Positions 31,941 through 41,793 of a stretch of DNA of 64,000 nucleotides are shown here, piece by piece. Source of the DNA: Christensenella sp. (lineage in GTDB: Bacteria; Bacillota; Clostridia; Christensenellales; UBA3700); the NCBI GenBank assembly GCA_022784465.1, contig JALFUR010000006.1, forward strand, positions 30,921 to 94,920. The letters are read 5' to 3'. The position numbers and the translations under genes are program-made. Under the pieces are notes generated by a model. The model saw only the letters and a program-made list of their open reading frames with translations, was not told the DNA's origin and did no database searches. Each line of letters opens with the position of its first letter. Positions within the stretch are counted from its first letter, which is position 1.

Positions 31941-32450
31941 ATGTATATATATATGATAACACATTGCTCTCACTTACTAAAACCAATAATAAACAAAGAA
32001 TCTCAAATATTAATATTAGGTTCTTTCCCTTCTGTTATGTCTAGAAAAAGTTTCTATTATGGACACAAAAGCAATAGATTTTGGAAAGTGTTAGAAGCTA
32101 TTTTAAATATTGAATTGTACTCAAAATCTCCAAATGAAAAAGCAAAAATTTTATTAGATAATAAAATTGCTTTATATGATGTAATTGAAGAATGCGATAT
32201 TTCATTATCTAGTGATTCTTCAATTAAAAATGTCACTCCCGCTCCCTTGCAAGAGCTAATAAGCTCGGCAAACATTAAACTAATACTCTTAAATGGAAAG
32301 AAAGCAACTTCGCTATTTTACAAATTCTTTCCAGATATTACATTAAATGTTATATCGCTTCCATCTACAAGTTCAGCAAACGCGGCTTGTTCATTAGATA
32401 ATTTGATAAAAAAATGGAGAGATGCGCTCTCTCCATATATAGTCAAATAA
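31941..32450 (+). CDS. DNA-deoxyinosine (hypoxanthine) glycosylase, UDG superfamily
   Basis: ILILGSFPSVMSRKSFYYGHKSNRFWKVL and LPSTSSANAA motifs. Confidence 0.82.
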   Translation: MYIYMITHCSHLLKPIINKESQILILGSFPSVMSRKSFYYGHKSNRFWKVLEAILNIELYSKSPNEKAKILLDNKIALYDVIEECDISLSSDSSIKNVTPAPLQELISSANIKLILLNGKKATSLFYKFFPDITLNVISLPSTSSANAACSLDNLIKKWRDALSPYIVK

Positions 32451-32456
32451 TATTGA

Positions 32457-33863
32457 TTATTCTTCGCCGGTCCAACAATAAGTGCATAATTTGTCTGGAT
32501 CAATCTCGCATGCTTTTTTAAGATCATCTAATCTATTGAACCCTAAAGATGTAAAGTTTAATTCTTTGCATATGCCATCAACCATAGCTTTGTATTTTGC
32601 TCCATCTGGGTCAACATATTGTTTTACTTCTTCTCTTGTTGCATCTTTTCCTTCCAATTTATTAATTACTCTTCTAGCAACAAGTTCATTCTCCGAAGTA
32701 GATCTTGAGAAATTTAAATATTTGCATCCAAAAAGAAGCGGTGGACAAGCTGCACGTATATGAACTTCTTTAGCTCCGCTTTTATATAAAAATTCTGTTG
32801 TTTCTCTCATTTGAGTTCCTCTAACAATTGAATCGTCTATTAAAAGCAATCTCTTTCCTTTAATTAAATCATGTACAGGAACTAGCTTCATTTTAGCTAT
32901 AAGATTTCTCATGCTTTGAACTGGTGGCATAAAACTTCTTGGCCATGTTGGCGTATATTTTATAAATGGACGTTGAAATGGAACTCCTGATTCATTAGCA
33001 TAACCAACAGCATGCGCAATTCCCGAATCTGGAACACCTGCAACTGAATCTACCTCTACATTATCTCTTTGTGCCATATAGCGGCCACAGTTACATCTCA
33101 TTTTTTCAACACTTAATCCTTCATACGATGTTGGTGGATATCCATAATAAACCCATAAGAATGTACATATTTTCATTTTATTGCCAGGCTTAACTAGTGT
33201 AGTTACTTTTTCATTATCTACAACACATATTTCTCCTGGTCCTAATTCTTTATATTGAGAAAATCCTAAATTTAAAAAAGCAAAAGATTCAAAGGATAAA
33301 CAATAACCATCTTCTCTTTTACCTACAACAATAGGAGTTCTTCCATATTTATCTCTAGCAGCATAAATTCCTTTTTCATTTAATATAAGTAAACTCAAAG
33401 AGCCCTCAACTGAGTCTAAAGCATACTTAATACCGTCAATTAGGTTTTCTTTTTGATTTATAAGCGATGCTACTAATTCTGTAGGATTTACATCACCACC
33501 ACTCATTTCTAAGAAATGAGAATGGCCATTTTTAAATAATTCCTCTTCAAGCTCTTTTGCGTTATTAATCTTGCTAACAGTCGTTATTGCATATGTTCCA
33601 TGATGAGATTTTATTAATAATGGCTGTGGTTCATAATCTGATATACAACCAATCGCCATGTTGCCATGCATTTTCTCTATATCTTTTTGGAATTTTGATC
33701 TAAAAGGTGCTGTCTCAATATTATGGATGGCTCTATTGAAAGATTTGCCATCATATATTGCAATACCTGCTCTTCTTGTTCCTAAATGCGAATGGTAATC
33801 TGTTCCAAAAAATACATCATTAAAACAATCTTCTTTTGTTGCTACACCAAAAATGCCGCTCAT
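32457..33863 (-). CDS. PurF-like amidophosphoribosyltransferase paralog lacking the N-terminal catalytic Cys
   Basis: MSGIFGVATKED start (Ser where canonical PurF has Cys); LGTRRAGIAIYDG; PRPP loop LLIDDSIVRGTQM; C-terminal CTYCWTGEE. Confidence 0.88.
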   Translation of the reverse strand: MSGIFGVATKEDCFNDVFFGTDYHSHLGTRRAGIAIYDGKSFNRAIHNIETAPFRSKFQKDIEKMHGNMAIGCISDYEPQPLLIKSHHGTYAITTVSKINNAKELEEELFKNGHSHFLEMSGGDVNPTELVASLINQKENLIDGIKYALDSVEGSLSLLILNEKGIYAARDKYGRTPIVVGKREDGYCLSFESFAFLNLGFSQYKELGPGEICVVDNEKVTTLVKPGNKMKICTFLWVYYGYPPTSYEGLSVEKMRCNCGRYMAQRDNVEVDSVAGVPDSGIAHAVGYANESGVPFQRPFIKYTPTWPRSFMPPVQSMRNLIAKMKLVPVHDLIKGKRLLLIDDSIVRGTQMRETTEFLYKSGAKEVHIRAACPPLLFGCKYLNFSRSTSENELVARRVINKLEGKDATREEVKQYVDPDGAKYKAMVDGICKELNFTSLGFNRLDDLKKACEIDPDKLCTYCWTGEE

Positions 33864-33961
33864 AAAAAACTCCTTTTGTCTATGTATGCATATAATAGCA
33901 CAATTATACTTTTTGCATAACCAAATTAATATATATTTTCTTAATTTATTTACATATAAAA

Positions 33962-33995
33962 TAAACGCCCAAAGTTTTTTTATCTTGGGCGTTTA
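33962..33995 (-). terminator. Intrinsic terminator after metallophosphoesterase
   Basis: TAAACGCCCAA...TTGGGCGTTTA inverted repeat. Confidence 0.75.
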
Positions 33996-34002
33996 TGTTT
34001 TA

Positions 34003-37000
34003 TTATTCTTGTTTGTCTACCAACTCAACTGATTCGTTTTGAGATTCTTCCTTATCGCTAGTTTTATCTTCAATTGTGTCGCTTTGAAGTATTACTTGCT
34101 CAGGAGTAAGTTTTTTCTTCTTTTGAACAAAATATATTGCTAATCCAACTCCTACAGCCACTACAACACATGCTGCTGTTATGACAATCCACCAATATTT
34201 AAATCCACCATCTAAATACTTTTTATACTCTTCTATAGTCATAAGCGAATCTGTATCTTTATTATAAGCGTATGTACTTACAACAATAGCCCCATTATCA
34301 TTAAATGATATGTTTGTCATCATAGGAGCATTAATTTGACTATAAATAGTATAATCATCATTTAACAAAGCTTCTGTTTCTGCAACTTGTCTATATTCAT
34401 AGTATTTGTCAGAAATTGTTCCTAAAGTCATATAGACAACTCCGCCCTCATTGTTAGATATTGTGAAAGCATTATCCTTATTAGATAAATCTTTAACTAC
34501 TTTTCCATTTGCATCAATAACTTGAGTTGTATTATAAACATGGTCATGTCCTTGAAGAACTAAATCTACACCATATTCAGCAAATATTGGAGTTAATTGT
34601 TTTTTCATTGCAATTACTTCTTTATCTGACACATGAGATCCAACTGAATACAATCCTTTATGCATTGCTACAACAATATTTGTTATATTAGTATTCTCAT
34701 TTGCAGCTTGTAAATCTTCTTTTAACCATGTTAATTGTTTATCTGCTAAACCTGTTTTATAATCATTTGTGTTTAGTACAACAAAATGAGTTTTACCATA
34801 ATTAAAGCTATAATATACACCTGTATCTGTTTTTTGAGATGAAGCATTTCCAAGATTACCAAAGTTATAATATGCAGCTAAAGCACCAGATGAAGCTTCA
34901 TGATTTCCTGCAGCGATAACTGTAGTTGTGTTTCCTAAAATAGTAGAAAGTTTATTTTGAGCATAACTCCATTGTTTGATATTTGATCCACTATCTGTAA
35001 CATCTCCACAATTTATTATAAAATCGTAACTAAATGTATCAGCGCTAGCTTGCAATGCTTTTTTAGCAAGTTCATATGATGATTCTATTGTTCCTTGTAA
35101 ATCTGAGATTGCTAAAAGTGTAAAGTCATTTGATTCACCTTCTTTGATTGCTGTTTTAAATGAATATGCCTTACCTTTTTCCCAATCCTCAATATAATCT
35201 TGCAAGCAATATTCGTCACCTTTATATGTACCATATACTTTAAATTCGTATTCAGTGTTTGCTTCTAAGTTAGTCAAAAAGACTTCATGAACATTAGCAA
35301 GTTTTACAGAAGAAGTAACATTATGTCTTTCTCTATCTATAAAGAATTGCTCCTCTGTTGTATATACAATATCTTTCTTTTTGTCAACACTGAAACTATC
35401 TGCTGTAACGGTAACTGGTTTATATTGAGTAGCAGTTTTTGTTGCAAATAATCCTAAATCAATTAGTGGTATTTCCACTATTTGTCTCGTCGTAGTAACT
35501 GTTGCTTCAATCCACTGTGTTTCTCCAACTTTTCTATAAAGCAATTTTCCACCAACTTTATAATCTGTATACCACTTAAAGTTTTGAGAAGAAGCTGCAT
35601 CATCACCAAATGTTGATGTAAATATTGAAGGAAGTCTTCCATCTTTAAATGTTGGTGGATTTAATTCTATAGATAAAGCCTTGCCATTATATGTATAAGA
35701 AGAATCGTAGCCTTCAACATCAGGAATAATCGCAGTTCCAACCCAATCTGACTCTTCTATTCCGCTAGATTTATACAAAATAATCTTTCCATCATTATAT
35801 TCATCAATTGAGAATGACATAATTGCTTCAGCAAGCAAGCCGCCTATTCCTGTATAAAAACTATCCGTCAAGTACTTATCCAAAAAATCATCCGCCCAAT
35901 TAATTACGCCTACATTCAATACTTCATTAATCATATCTGTAATCGTAGAAGATAGCTTTAATAAAGGTAGAACTATTTTTAAAATCTTTGCATCTGAACG
36001 CAACAAACTATTAATTGTTAGCTTTCCGCCATTATTTACAGGATGAGTAGGATCTGTATCTGGAATCAATAATGACACTAAAGCAATAAAATTATTTCTC
36101 TTTTCTGTATCTTCGCTATAAACCAAAGAAGACACATTAAACTCATGAGTAAACAATTGCTTTAAAATTGAATTGTCTGCATAGAATAATGGGTCTAATA
36201 AATCGCTAAACAATTGCCTTACTAAAGTTCCATCTTCCATCATACTTATCATCTTTTGAGCAGCTCTGCCTCTTGTTGTATTTAAATCATAAGTAGATCC
36301 TTCTTCTCCAGCAAGATGAGATGTATATGCCCATAATACCATTTGTTCTAATGTATATGACTCTCCATCTTCTTGATATATAACCATATTCAAAGACTCG
36401 CCTTCTTTATCTAATAAATTCATTACATAATCAGCCAAGTTTTCTCCACTAACACCATCAATATTGAAATCAAAATCGTAGAAAATTTCATGAATAAGAA
36501 TTGGAGCTAAATCTTTTATTGAGTTGATTGGCTTAACTAAAGATGTAATTGAAGACAAATCCAAATTAGCAACTAAATCATTTAATGTATCTACCAATTT
36601 TTCATTTAATAATCCACCTAACATTCTATCTACAATATTATAGAAAATGTCTTCTCTTGTGGCTTTGTTTAAATATAAAATGTTTTGGAACAAATACAAA
36701 GAAGCATCGTTTGCAGATGGATCATCTATTTTCAATCCTTTAACCCCTTCTAACGATTCTAGTTTAACAACCAATGATTCAACAATTTCGTTTACTGTGT
36801 CTGATTCTAAATATCTAGACACCTTTGTAAATCTAGAAGGATTTCCTACAGAAATAACGCTTCCTGTTTCAAAATCTTGAAGGATATTTCCCTCATATGA
36901 TATAAATTGAGCTCTATCTGTTGAATGCATATGTCCAGTAAAGCCATATCTAATTCCCAATTCATCTGTAAGGAATGATGCAGCATCTTGCCAGTTATAT

Positions 37001-38121
37001 ACCACAAAGTCTTTTGTAAAGTTCTCTTCTAAAGAATAATGAGGAACAAAATTATGATGGGCAACAGCAATAGTAGTATCCTTTGCTGCTATGCTTGTAG
37101 CTGCAACAGTTTTCATCCATTGTTGAACTGCTACTCCTACTCTTCCTCCAGTCAATTCTTCATAGTATGAATATGTATTATTTAAAGTGTTATGTTTTCC
37201 TTCAGGATAATCTTCTAAAATGTATTCTCTTTCTGTAGTATCAAAACATGCAAACGAGTAGTTATTATCTGCTTGAACAAAATATGATAAGCATCCTTGT
37301 CGTCTATCATATCTATTAGGATACCAATCTGCACCTAGAGTATCTTTATAATAACTAATTGTTAAATTATCAGCATTATTTGAAGCATGATATTGAGTTG
37401 TAAAAGCATATTCTGCACTTGCTTGATCATCATAATATGACATCATGTGAGAGCCTATTGCTGTAGATCTAAGTTCAGCTTCTGTTAAATCAGGATAACC
37501 TAATCCGTGATAAATGATAGCAAAAGCTTCAGCAGTTGTAATATTATCAGCTATCTTAATTTCATCTCCAGCTTTATACGATACGCCATCGATAACACAA
37601 TCACTATCAGCATAATATGATGCTCTTGAGTTATATAAATCATGGTTACCAGGAACAACTAAGACCTGAAAGTTTGGTTTTCCATTTGCTCTAATTTTCT
37701 CTTGCATCCATCTTAAAGCATTTGCAACATCATAATGACCTAACAATTCTCCATTTGATGTGATATCTCCACTAACCAATAAATAATCAGGGCTTTCTTT
37801 TATAATCCCTTGAATTGTTTCTGCAAACAAAGAAGTTGACTCATGTTTCATTTGTGTTGCTGATTGCATATCTGAATAAAACTCTGTATTTTTGTAATCT
37901 GCAGAATTTGGATCTCCGTGATAACAAGAAGCAAACGAATAATAGTGCAAATCTGTTATGTGAGCAATTTCTATTTCGCCAACCTTTACACTTTCTGCCT
38001 CTACACTTGTAGCAATTGAAACAAGAAAAACTGCTATTGTAAGCAATATTAGTAATAATGTTACAAACAGCGTTGCCTTATTTTGTTTTATTAAATTCAT
38101 ATTTTTTCTCCAAAAAGTCAT
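34003..38121 (-). CDS. Large cell-surface protein with two calcineurin-like metallophosphoesterase domains and C-terminal TM anchor
   Basis: 1372 aa; signal-like N-terminus; domain 1 IAHITDLHYY...VSGDITSNGE...VPGNHDLYN...FTGHMHS; domain 2 LLAISDLQG...NCGDVTDSG...AAGNHEASSG...LQGHDHVYN; C-term WWIVITAACVVVAVGVGLAIYFVQKKKK. Confidence 0.9.
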   Translation of the reverse strand: MTFWRKNMNLIKQNKATLFVTLLLILLTIAVFLVSIATSVEAESVKVGEIEIAHITDLHYYSFASCYHGDPNSADYKNTEFYSDMQSATQMKHESTSLFAETIQGIIKESPDYLLVSGDITSNGELLGHYDVANALRWMQEKIRANGKPNFQVLVVPGNHDLYNSRASYYADSDCVIDGVSYKAGDEIKIADNITTAEAFAIIYHGLGYPDLTEAELRSTAIGSHMMSYYDDQASAEYAFTTQYHASNNADNLTISYYKDTLGADWYPNRYDRRQGCLSYFVQADNNYSFACFDTTEREYILEDYPEGKHNTLNNTYSYYEELTGGRVGVAVQQWMKTVAATSIAAKDTTIAVAHHNFVPHYSLEENFTKDFVVYNWQDAASFLTDELGIRYGFTGHMHSTDRAQFISYEGNILQDFETGSVISVGNPSRFTKVSRYLESDTVNEIVESLVVKLESLEGVKGLKIDDPSANDASLYLFQNILYLNKATREDIFYNIVDRMLGGLLNEKLVDTLNDLVANLDLSSITSLVKPINSIKDLAPILIHEIFYDFDFNIDGVSGENLADYVMNLLDKEGESLNMVIYQEDGESYTLEQMVLWAYTSHLAGEEGSTYDLNTTRGRAAQKMISMMEDGTLVRQLFSDLLDPLFYADNSILKQLFTHEFNVSSLVYSEDTEKRNNFIALVSLLIPDTDPTHPVNNGGKLTINSLLRSDAKILKIVLPLLKLSSTITDMINEVLNVGVINWADDFLDKYLTDSFYTGIGGLLAEAIMSFSIDEYNDGKIILYKSSGIEESDWVGTAIIPDVEGYDSSYTYNGKALSIELNPPTFKDGRLPSIFTSTFGDDAASSQNFKWYTDYKVGGKLLYRKVGETQWIEATVTTTRQIVEIPLIDLGLFATKTATQYKPVTVTADSFSVDKKKDIVYTTEEQFFIDRERHNVTSSVKLANVHEVFLTNLEANTEYEFKVYGTYKGDEYCLQDYIEDWEKGKAYSFKTAIKEGESNDFTLLAISDLQGTIESSYELAKKALQASADTFSYDFIINCGDVTDSGSNIKQWSYAQNKLSTILGNTTTVIAAGNHEASSGALAAYYNFGNLGNASSQKTDTGVYYSFNYGKTHFVVLNTNDYKTGLADKQLTWLKEDLQAANENTNITNIVVAMHKGLYSVGSHVSDKEVIAMKKQLTPIFAEYGVDLVLQGHDHVYNTTQVIDANGKVVKDLSNKDNAFTISNNEGGVVYMTLGTISDKYYEYRQVAETEALLNDDYTIYSQINAPMMTNISFNDNGAIVVSTYAYNKDTDSLMTIEEYKKYLDGGFKYWWIVITAACVVVAVGVGLAIYFVQKKKKLTPEQVILQSDTIEDKTSDKEESQNESVELVDKQE

Positions 38122-38378
38122 TATTAATAAATTGTATTTATAATTGTTAAATAGAATAAACTTTATTTATAATATAAATATTTACTAACACAATCATAAT
38201 ATAATGACTCAAATCTTTTTTTCAAGTTAGATTTTAAAATAATTGCTTATTTTCCTAAAAATATACACTTTCATTATATGAAAATATAATTCATTACAAT
38301 TCCTTTACAATTCTATATTTGACAAAATTCGACAAAGAGAATTAAGATAAACTTATCTACGACAAATACTAAGGTGGT

Positions 38379-39089
38379 ATGAAAGTGAAAAGTTTAAGAA
38401 TATTTGATCCAAGCAACAAGATGCCTCAATTCATTTTAAAACACCAAAATATATATGAAATCATCCTTGCTCTATATTGCTGCATAGTAGTACCAACTCT
38501 TTGTGCTGTTATTTCTACAAGAGGTGAAGATAGAGCTATATATAAGTCTCTTTCCTATTTAGCATATACGGAAGGACATATGGCAATTGTTCTTATACTT
38601 GGTTTAGCTTTTTTAATTGGATATTTTTTTGCTCTTACCTTCGTTTTGTTTAATGGTGGTTTTACTAAAATTTGGAAAATAATATTTTATTCCCTTGCCA
38701 TAATTAGTAGCATGGTTTTAATTGGGGGAATTTCTGTTCCTTGGCTTCATATTGAAGGAGAAAAAGCAGAATACTATAACAAATTAAGACAAATCCATAA
38801 CAATCTAGCCACAGCAGGATTTGTTCTATTAATTGTAACAACAATATTATTATTTTTATCTACCTTTTTTCGTAACATAAAACATGGGTTATTCTCCCTT
38901 GCCACTATAGGTTATTTCTTCGTTACTGCGTTTTATGCTATGAAAGAAGCAAACATTATTCCTGGACCATGTAAAGTTTCCTCTGTTGCTCAAATATATA
39001 TTTTCTCAGCTTTATCTTTTATTATGTTTTTGCAATATTTGTTTACTCGTTTTATACCAATTAAAACTAATTTAGTTAAAGAAAATTAA
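38379..39089 (+). CDS. Multi-pass integral membrane protein, function unknown (DUF998-like topology)
   Basis: 236 aa with several hydrophobic segments; no catalytic motif recognised. Confidence 0.6.
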   Translation: MKVKSLRIFDPSNKMPQFILKHQNIYEIILALYCCIVVPTLCAVISTRGEDRAIYKSLSYLAYTEGHMAIVLILGLAFLIGYFFALTFVLFNGGFTKIWKIIFYSLAIISSMVLIGGISVPWLHIEGEKAEYYNKLRQIHNNLATAGFVLLIVTTILLFLSTFFRNIKHGLFSLATIGYFFVTAFYAMKEANIIPGPCKVSSVAQIYIFSALSFIMFLQYLFTRFIPIKTNLVKEN

Positions 39090-39118
39090 TTTGATAAATA
39101 CTATTAGAGTGTTGATTG

Positions 39119-39350
39119 TTATCGATTACAAAAGAATAATAATTTAACTAGAGTTTTTTCATGATTATAAGGATGTTCCTTTGACAAACCTTCCGCGATA
39201 AAAAAGTAGAAGTAAAAAGGAATGGTTAACAATTTCTGCTTATCGTCGAAAGTATAATTGTTTTGCAAGAGTTCAGACGTATTATTTGCACCTTTTTCGG
39301 TGTTTTTTAAAGCATTATTTGCACCTTTTAGAGTATTATTTTATGTATTA
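39119..39350 (-). pseudogene. Degenerate coding remnant with 11-codon repeats
   Basis: Minus frame reads ...NNTLKGANNALKNTEKGANNTSELLQNNYTFDDKQKLLTIPFYFYFFIAEGLSKEHPYNHEKTLVKLLFFCNR* with upstream stops; repeated ATTATTTGCACCTTTT at 39281, 39314 and 39347 (33-bp spacing). Confidence 0.45.
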
Positions 39351-39487
39351 TTTACACTTTTTAATGTTATTTTGCTAAAAATATATATACTATATTGCTA
39401 ATTTCTACGACCAAAATAAGATGATTTTTGTTTATTTTAACATGGAATAATCACTTGCTTTGGTTTGCCAATACATAAAAATAGCAC

Positions 39488-39766
39488 TTAAAACTTTTCA
39501 TTTTTGCTGATAAAGTCTATTAGATTCACGTGTTTTATCCCACTACGTTGTTGCAAAAGATAGTCGGTTGTAACAACATATCGCGGATAATCATCTGCAA
39601 TAGATTCAAAAAGTCTTTCAATCTCCGAAACGTCCCAGACGTATTCTCTTTGAATATCGGGCAAGAGAATATTCTTGTCTTTCACAAATTTAAGTGCAGT
39701 CAAAGCACTCATATCTTCATATTTGTTAGCAGTTGGTATAAAACACTCCATTTCTTTTATGTTCAA
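39488..39766 (-). pseudogene. Chimeric gene remnant: DUF262-type N-terminus joined to DUF4143-type ATPase C-terminus
   Basis: MSALTALKFVKDKNILLPDIQREYVWDVSEIERLFESI is DUF262-like; DDYPRYVVTTDYLLQQRSGIKHVNLIDFISKNEKF duplicates the 3' end of the ATPase at 56195-57424. Confidence 0.75.
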
Positions 39767-39949
39767 GAATCTTTAAAAAGTATAACGCATGAAAGCAAAT
39801 TGTCGATGGTGCATTATCCGAATATTTTAATAAATACAATTCGTCTCTGGAGGGAGAGGGCAATTGTTCTAACACCTATCATTTAAGGCACCAAACATAA
39901 AGTGTTTTTCCATTGTTTTTCTCCCTAATTAAATTATCTTCCCAAACTT

Positions 39950-41674
39950 TCACAGCCCCATCAAGAAACGTTCAACGTTCTTGTACTCAACACCGTCAAT
40001 AGTCGTATCGTCACCACGATACAAAACGCATTTTTGTGTGATTTTTCCGTACTTATGTTCAATGATGTCACATTTATTTTCATCGAGCAAATAGCGCGCT
40101 TGTTCTTTTACAGCTTTGTCGCTATGCTTGATTTCATAAACTTTGCAGGTGTAAGCGGATTTATCGAAGATAACCATATCGAATTCGCCGCCGATATCGA
40201 ACTTGAACTTGAACGCTACTTTGTTTTTCGGTAGTACTTTTGTAACTTCAAGAAGCACGATATCTTCAAGCATTCTGCCTTTTATGTCTTCGAGTATTTT
40301 TGTTATGATGTAATCCTTGTCCTTTTCCGATACCGATTTGAAATATTCGTCTTGTATCAAAGAATAAACTAACGCTTTTGCAATGGAATATCTCATACCC
40401 GGCTGAGAAAAGACGTAATATTCTTCCGTTTTGCCGCTTTCATAACGAATCGGACAATTTACAATCAGGTCAAGCAAAACGAGATACTTTTTAACTTTCT
40501 CGATATGCTCCGGAGTGACTTTTACCCTTGTTTCTTCTTTTTCTTTAACATCGATAATATGCTTTAATCGCTCGATAATGGTTTGTGTGTCGACAGCGTT
40601 CAAAACATAAGCCCTTTCGTTCGGCGCATCGTGCAAGAGAAGATTTTTTACCGAGCCTAAATCGTGAGATTTGAATCTATCTTCGATAACGCTAAGCAAA
40701 AAACGATGCCCCATGTTTTCCACGATGCGATTTATTATATTGGTCAGTTCGCCGTTTTCGTATAGGGCACGCAGTTCGTTAAAATATTCGCCCCCGTTAT
40801 CGTTTTTAAGCGTATGTTGAATGTTACGGCTGATAGCGGTATCGATGTATTTTCTCGTACTCTCGTCATCTCTAAACGAAACGTCGTCTAACATATAGTC
40901 CGGATCGTCAAAACTCATATTTTCCATTTTGAGCGTTCCGCCATACTCGATGTATTTGTCAACCGAACGCAGGCCGAGAAGTCTTGCATACTCCTTAAAC
41001 GAAATAAACGACGTGTGAATCATTATATTTCTATCGTACAATTCATCTCTGTTTGCCATCGCAAAGCCAAGAGAATCCGTTCCCGAAACGACGATTTTCA
41101 TCCCCATCATACTAAAGACATCGGACAGAACCGCTGCTGTATCGATAAAATCGTCAAGCAATGTTATTTCGTCGATAAACACATATTTGCAGCCCATATT
41201 ATGCAATGTCGTCAAATCCTTGGAAAGATCAGACATTGTATCGGTTACTTGCGTTTTGATATACGCCGCTTCGTTTACCTGCAGTTCTCCGAGCATTTGA
41301 AAAAGCAAAGTTGTTTTTCCCGTTCTGCGAAGCCCGTACAGAATACATATTTTGCCGCTATAATCTCCTGTCACAAAGCGTTTTAATTGCTCGAAACACT
41401 TTCTTTTTTTAAATTTTGCAACTGTTTTATAAAACAAGCGGAGAGGCTCGCCCGTAACAACGTTTGTATTAAAAGATGCGGATGCGGAAACGGCTGGTGT
41501 TATATTGTTTGCCGAGTAATTCTCGACTTTTTGGTAAATTGCATTGTAACGTGCCGTACTTACTTTTTGGGCATCGTTTTCATAGTTTTGATAGTTTCGC
41601 ACGGTCATTCCCAAATAATCGGCACATTCTTTTTGCGATAATCCTTTTTGAATTCTCAATTCTTTAAGCATCAT
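39950..41674 (-). CDS. XRE-type HTH fused to AAA ATPase (DUF4143-like)
   Basis: MMLKELRIQKGLSQKECADYLGMTVRNYQNYEND (HTH) followed by CILYGLRRTGKTTLLFQML (Walker A) and KYVFIDEITLL (Walker B); start re-assigned to Met at 41674 (SD GAGGTG). Confidence 0.82.
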   Translation of the reverse strand: MMLKELRIQKGLSQKECADYLGMTVRNYQNYENDAQKVSTARYNAIYQKVENYSANNITPAVSASASFNTNVVTGEPLRLFYKTVAKFKKRKCFEQLKRFVTGDYSGKICILYGLRRTGKTTLLFQMLGELQVNEAAYIKTQVTDTMSDLSKDLTTLHNMGCKYVFIDEITLLDDFIDTAAVLSDVFSMMGMKIVVSGTDSLGFAMANRDELYDRNIMIHTSFISFKEYARLLGLRSVDKYIEYGGTLKMENMSFDDPDYMLDDVSFRDDESTRKYIDTAISRNIQHTLKNDNGGEYFNELRALYENGELTNIINRIVENMGHRFLLSVIEDRFKSHDLGSVKNLLLHDAPNERAYVLNAVDTQTIIERLKHIIDVKEKEETRVKVTPEHIEKVKKYLVLLDLIVNCPIRYESGKTEEYYVFSQPGMRYSIAKALVYSLIQDEYFKSVSEKDKDYIITKILEDIKGRMLEDIVLLEVTKVLPKNKVAFKFKFDIGGEFDMVIFDKSAYTCKVYEIKHSDKAVKEQARYLLDENKCDIIEHKYGKITQKCVLYRGDDTTIDGVEYKNVERFLMGL

Positions 41675-41692
41675 ATTATTCACCTCGAATAT

Positions 41693-41721
41693 ATTGTAGC
41701 ACACCAGTCTGTTAATTCCAA
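41693..41721 (-). promoter_or_regulatory. Putative promoter of the HTH-ATPase gene
   Basis: Minus strand TTGGAA (41721-41716), 17 bp, TACAAT (41698-41693). Confidence 0.5.
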
Positions 41722-41738
41722 CGCTTTTCAGGTAGAAT

Positions 41739-41793
41739 TTCGTGTTTTCTTCGCGTTTTCTTCGCGTTTCTTTCGTATTTCTTCGTGTTTTTC
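41739..41793. repeat. Five 10-11-bp iterons upstream of the HTH-ATPase promoter
   Basis: TTCGTGTTTTC / TTCGCGTTTTC / TTCGCGTTTCT / TTCGTATTTC / TTCGTGTTTTTC starting at 41739, 41750, 41761, 41772, 41782. Confidence 0.8.

Noticed and set aside
39281-39361. 33-bp repeats considered as a CRISPR
   Set aside because: Only the 16-bp core is conserved and the rest is a degenerate coding repeat in frame (11 codons).
41739-41793. CRISPR-like short repeats
   Set aside because: 10-11-bp head-to-tail iterons without spacers; no cas genes. No CRISPR array seen anywhere in the window.
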